Of a stretch of DNA of 64,000 nt, positions 61,967 to 64,000 are shown in pieces. The notes beneath the pieces were generated by a model. That model saw only the letters and a program-made list of their open reading frames with translations, did no database searches and was not told the DNA's origin. A program made the position numbers and the translations under genes. This DNA is from JAHEEL01 sp963700375 (GTDB taxonomy: Bacteria > Actinomycetota > Acidimicrobiia > Spongiisociales > UBA5794), in NCBI GenBank assembly GCA_963700375.1, contig CAVOXF010000006.1, forward strand, positions 62,001 through 126,000. Direction: 5' to 3'. Every line of letters begins with the position of its first letter. Positions within the stretch are counted from its first letter, which is position 1.

Positions 61967-62630
61967 CGTCCTCCATCTCGATCGTTCGGGTCATCCCTCT
62001 CATGGCTTTCCCCGATGCCGTCAGCAGCGTCCTTCTCCGGTCGATCCGACCGTGACCGTCCGTAGCCCCGCTCCAGGAGATCTCCTGTGCTTCGAGGGTC
62101 AGATGTGCGATACCGGCCGGCACCGTTCCGCCGAGGGGTCTCAGCAGCAAGGTGGTCCCCCGATTCCTGGCGAGCGCCGCGAGCTTTCTGACCGCTGCGT
62201 CCTTCGCCCCTGCCGGGACCTCTGCAAGCACCGCCGCAGCACCGTCGAGGAGAGCAGCAACAGCCTTCCCCCACCGAACAACGTCCCGACAACGGGCAAT
62301 CACCAATCGGTCGGGTTCGATGCCAACTTCCCATGCAGCAATCGGGCTGAGCCATCCACGCACATCGAGGTAGGCGACGGATCCCGTTCTGGCGTGACCG
62401 GAGAGCATGACCAACCCCAGCCGTGTCATCCCAAGCCCTGTCTCACCGGCAAGTACCCCGACTTGACCCGGAGCAAGAGATGGGAGATCAAGTCCCCGGT
62501 CCCCAGTCTCCGGTCCCCAGTCCGTACCCCAAGCAGCACCGAGAGCGAGATCCTGCTCGCAGCTCGCAGCTCGCAGCTCGTAGCTGGTGACTGGCGACTG
62601 GCGACTGGCGACTCCCTGTTCTCCTGCCAC
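61899..62630 (-). CDS. imuA': ImuA'-like RecA-fold mutasome protein with a repeat-coded N-terminus
   Basis: A 243-residue protein with a RecA-like core (PGQVGVLAGETGLGMTRL, LVMLSGHARTG, VAYLDVRGWL, LVIARC, AVLAEVPAG). It assists ImuB and DnaE2 in induced mutagenesis. The Walker A position reads GETGLGMT (62-69), with Met in place of the essential Lys, so it probably does not hydrolyse ATP. Residues about 6-47 are encoded by three heptanucleotide arrays. The GTG at 62630 has a weak ribosome site, so the true start is uncertain. The SOS box lies 71 bp upstream. Confidence 0.85.
   Translation of the reverse strand: MAGEQGVASRQSPVTSYELRAASCEQDLALGAAWGTDWGPETGDRGLDLPSLAPGQVGVLAGETGLGMTRLGLVMLSGHARTGSVAYLDVRGWLSPIAAWEVGIEPDRLVIARCRDVVRWGKAVAALLDGAAAVLAEVPAGAKDAAVRKLAALARNRGTTLLLRPLGGTVPAGIAHLTLEAQEISWSGATDGHGRIDRRRTLLTASGKAMRGMTRTIEMEDDGSNTLRVVSGVAAAETRSVAG
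62492..62615. repeat. Three adjacent heptanucleotide arrays in the imuA' N-terminal region
   Basis: GTCCCC(A/G)-type units, five copies at 62492-62526; GCTCGCA-type units, four copies at 62555-62582; and GACTGGC-type units, three full copies plus a partial one at 62589-62615. Units inside each array are nearly identical. The 7-bp period shifts frame each unit, yet the translation stays open, and copy-number changes other than in threes would break the reading frame. Confidence 0.9.
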
Positions 62631-62701
62631 TCGCCGGCTCTCCTATCGCGTGCCGGCGACCTGCCGGGCTTTCACCGGCGCTCTGCCGGATACACACCTT
62701 A

Positions 62702-62717
62702 TCGAACATATGTTCGA
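62702..62717. promoter_or_regulatory. LexA operator (SOS box) upstream of imuA'-imuB and dodecin
   Basis: TCGAACATATGTTCGA is a perfect 16-bp palindrome and matches the actinobacterial SOS consensus. On the minus strand TAAGGT (62696-62701) follows at once, a TANNNT -10 with the same geometry as at dnaE2. On the plus strand TACCCT (62731-62736) lies before dodecin, with a -35 inside the box. LexA control of imuA'-imuB is very likely; of dodecin only possible. Confidence 0.92.
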
Positions 62718-62765
62718 TTCACAAGTGCGGTACCCTAGAGACGTACCAACGAAAGGAGCCGGTTC

Positions 62766-62972
62766 GTGTCGATTGCGAAGGTGATTGAAATCACCTCTAC
62801 ATCCCCGGGGAGCTTCGAGGATGCTATCCGTAAGGGAATCGCCAAGGCGCAGCAGACCATCGACAATATCCGGGGAGCCTGGATATCCGAGCAGAAGGTC
62901 GTGCTCGCCGAAGACGGGACCATCAAGCATTTCCGCGTCGACATGAAGCTCACGTTCGTGCTCGACGACTGA
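62766..62972 (+). CDS. Dodecin family flavin-storage protein
   Basis: A 68-residue protein with the dodecin pattern: SIAKVIEITSTSPGSFEDAI, then ISEQKVVLAEDGTIKHFRVD and LTFVLDD. Dodecins form 12-mers that bind flavin dimers or CoA and buffer free flavin. The start is GTG at 62766 with AAAGGAG about six bases upstream. It is divergent from imuA' across the SOS box. A strong hairpin terminator follows the stop. Confidence 0.92.
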   Translation: MSIAKVIEITSTSPGSFEDAIRKGIAKAQQTIDNIRGAWISEQKVVLAEDGTIKHFRVDMKLTFVLDD

Positions 62973-62994
62973 CGGCTCACGTGTCCCACACGCG

Positions 62995-63023
62995 AGAAGC
63001 CCCGGGCATTGCCCGGGGCTTCT
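62995..63023. terminator. Bidirectional hairpin between dodecin and pnp
   Basis: AGAAGCCCCGGGC and GCCCGGGGCTTCT form a perfect 13-bp stem around ATT. It lies between convergent stops (62972 and 63046) and is near-palindromic with T-rich flanks in both senses (TTCT and AGAA), so it can end transcription of both genes. Confidence 0.85.
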
Positions 63024-63045
63024 GCTCGCTCTCGATCGGTTCTCG

Positions 63046-64000
63046 CTAGGCGAGGCCGTCCTCGAACTCGTCTTCAAACGAAACAACGGTACGGCCGGGC
63101 TTGGCCTCGCCACCGCTGTCGTTGCTGCGGTCGTTCCCACGATCACGCTGTCCGCGATCCGCGATCCGTCCGCGTCCCCGTCCACGGTCTCCGCCACGAT
63201 CGCCACCACGTTCGCCGCGGGTCCCGTTGCGGTCGCTACGACCTTCGTTGGAGTCACTGCCGCGATCCTCACGTGAAGGCTGCGAATCGCCGCCTTCGGG
63301 TGCTTCGGGCGCGTTCGCAAGGTCAAGGCTGACCTTGCCACGGTCGTCGATCTCGCGGACCACGACCTCGACCTTGTCGCCGAGGGCGAGCACGTCCTCG
63401 ACCCGGTCGATGCGCTTGCCGCCGCCGATCTTCGAGATATGCAGCAGACCGTCACGGCCGGGAAGGATGTTGACGAAGGCACCGAACTTCGTGATGTTCA
63501 CGACTTCGCCTTCATACGTCTGGCCAACGTTGGCCTCCGGCGGGTAACCGATGGCGAGGATCCGCTCCTTGGCGAGTTCCAGCGACGTCGTATCTGGGGC
63601 ACCGACGCGAATGGTCCCGTCGTCCTCGATCTCGATCGTGGCGCCGGTCTCGGCTTCGAGTTCCCGAATCGTCTTGCCCTTCGGTCCGATGACCTCGCCG
63701 ATCTTGTCCTTCGGGACGGAGATCGCTTCGATCTTCGGAGCAGTGGGAGCAAGCTCGTCACGGGGCGCCGGCAGCACGTCGGTCATCTTGCCGAGGATGT
63801 ACAGCCTGGCATCCTTCGCCTGCCCCATCGCGCTGATGAGCACCTCGGCAGGCAGCGACTCGATCTTGGTGTCGAGTTGCAGCGCCGTGATCATGTCCTC
63901 GGTCCCTGCAACCTTGAAGTCCATGTCGCCGAGGGCATCCTCGGCCCCGATGATGTCGGTGAGGGTGACGAACTCGCCGTCCTGATTGATGAGGCCCATG
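63046..64000 (-). CDS. pnp: Polynucleotide phosphorylase, C-terminal part (window-truncated)
   Basis: The last 317 residues of PNPase, open to the window edge. GEFVTLTDIIGAEDALGDMD belongs to the second RNase PH domain. The KH domain follows (IGPKGKTIRELEAETG), then the S1 domain (GEVVNITKFGAFVNILPGRDGLLHISKI). A C-terminal tail rich in Arg, Gly, Asp and Asn (GDRGGDRGRGRG) ends with FEDEFEDGLA. The enzyme degrades RNA phosphorolytically in the cytoplasm. The dapB and M16 peptidase genes that often follow pnp are at the far left end of the window on the same strand. Confidence 0.95.
   Translation of the reverse strand, partial: MGLINQDGEFVTLTDIIGAEDALGDMDFKVAGTEDMITALQLDTKIESLPAEVLISAMGQAKDARLYILGKMTDVLPAPRDELAPTAPKIEAISVPKDKIGEVIGPKGKTIRELEAETGATIEIEDDGTIRVGAPDTTSLELAKERILAIGYPPEANVGQTYEGEVVNITKFGAFVNILPGRDGLLHISKIGGGKRIDRVEDVLALGDKVEVVVREIDDRGKVSLDLANAPEAPEGGDSQPSREDRGSDSNEGRSDRNGTRGERGGDRGGDRGRGRGRIADRGQRDRGNDRSNDSGGEAKPGRTVVSFEDEFEDGLA

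Overview
The window is a dense, high-G+C chromosomal segment, most likely from an actinobacterium. I lean towards an Acidimicrobiia-like lineage, but this is inference. The evidence is an actinobacterial-type LexA operator (TCGAAC-N4-GTTCGA) in front of dnaE2 and in front of imuA'-imuB, a BTAD/SARP-type regulator, LytR-CpsA-Psr and DUF4032 proteins, a TIGR03084-like protein, and short-gap operons with ATGA stop/start overlaps. I saw no rRNA or tRNA gene, prophage, CRISPR array or intact transposon. The only mobile-element trace is a decayed IS110 transposase fragment.

Layout. 1-4.5 kb: end of an unknown gene, then dapB with an M16 peptidase, and an SLC12-like permease. 4.6-8.8 kb: arfB, then a three-gene run of a VWA/HExxH protein, a MoxR/CobS-like AAA protein with altered Walker motifs, and YajQ. 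9-16.7 kb: methyltransferase, Kef-like antiporter, asnA, HAD phosphatase, LOG protein, TIGR03084 protein and BtpA. 16.9-21.3 kb: a long Lhr helicase. 21.4-34.5 kb: mixed metabolism, including DUF971/DUF4032, an SDR with a flavin reductase, a three-lipoprotein operon, an AroQ-alpha/beta-hydrolase fusion, an aminotransferase, an amidase, ferritin and threonine aldolase.

34.6-40.3 kb: dnaE2, an SOS box shared with a divergent small membrane protein plus ACT-domain gene, and an LCP protein. 40.4-47.4 kb: ychF, the IS110 scar, a gene-poor gap, a 51-bp direct repeat, an SGNH hydrolase, udk, and a small-ORF/RHH/DUF4097 operon. 47.5-51.9 kb: a TPP riboswitch driving thiN and a thiamine-type ABC transporter. 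51.9-58.4 kb: isochorismatase/SDR pair, a membrane protein made of five 87-bp repeats, and a 1306-residue regulator fusing a SARP-type DNA-binding part, a STAND ATPase, one membrane helix and an extracellular solute-binding domain. 58.5-64 kb: AlkX/YcaQ-like protein, acyltransferase, imuB-imuA', a second SOS box, dodecin and the 3' part of pnp.

How parts work together. dnaE2, imuA' and imuB form the split mutagenic translesion cassette, both halves under matching LexA boxes. The thiamine operon combines uptake and pyrophosphorylation under one riboswitch. The strongest candidate for an undescribed system is the transmembrane SARP-STAND-SBP regulator beside a secreted-facing repeat protein. 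Upstream of that protein lie three 11-bp-phased heptamers, the spacing expected of a SARP operator. A second candidate is the metallopeptidase-like VWA protein with its degenerate AAA partner.
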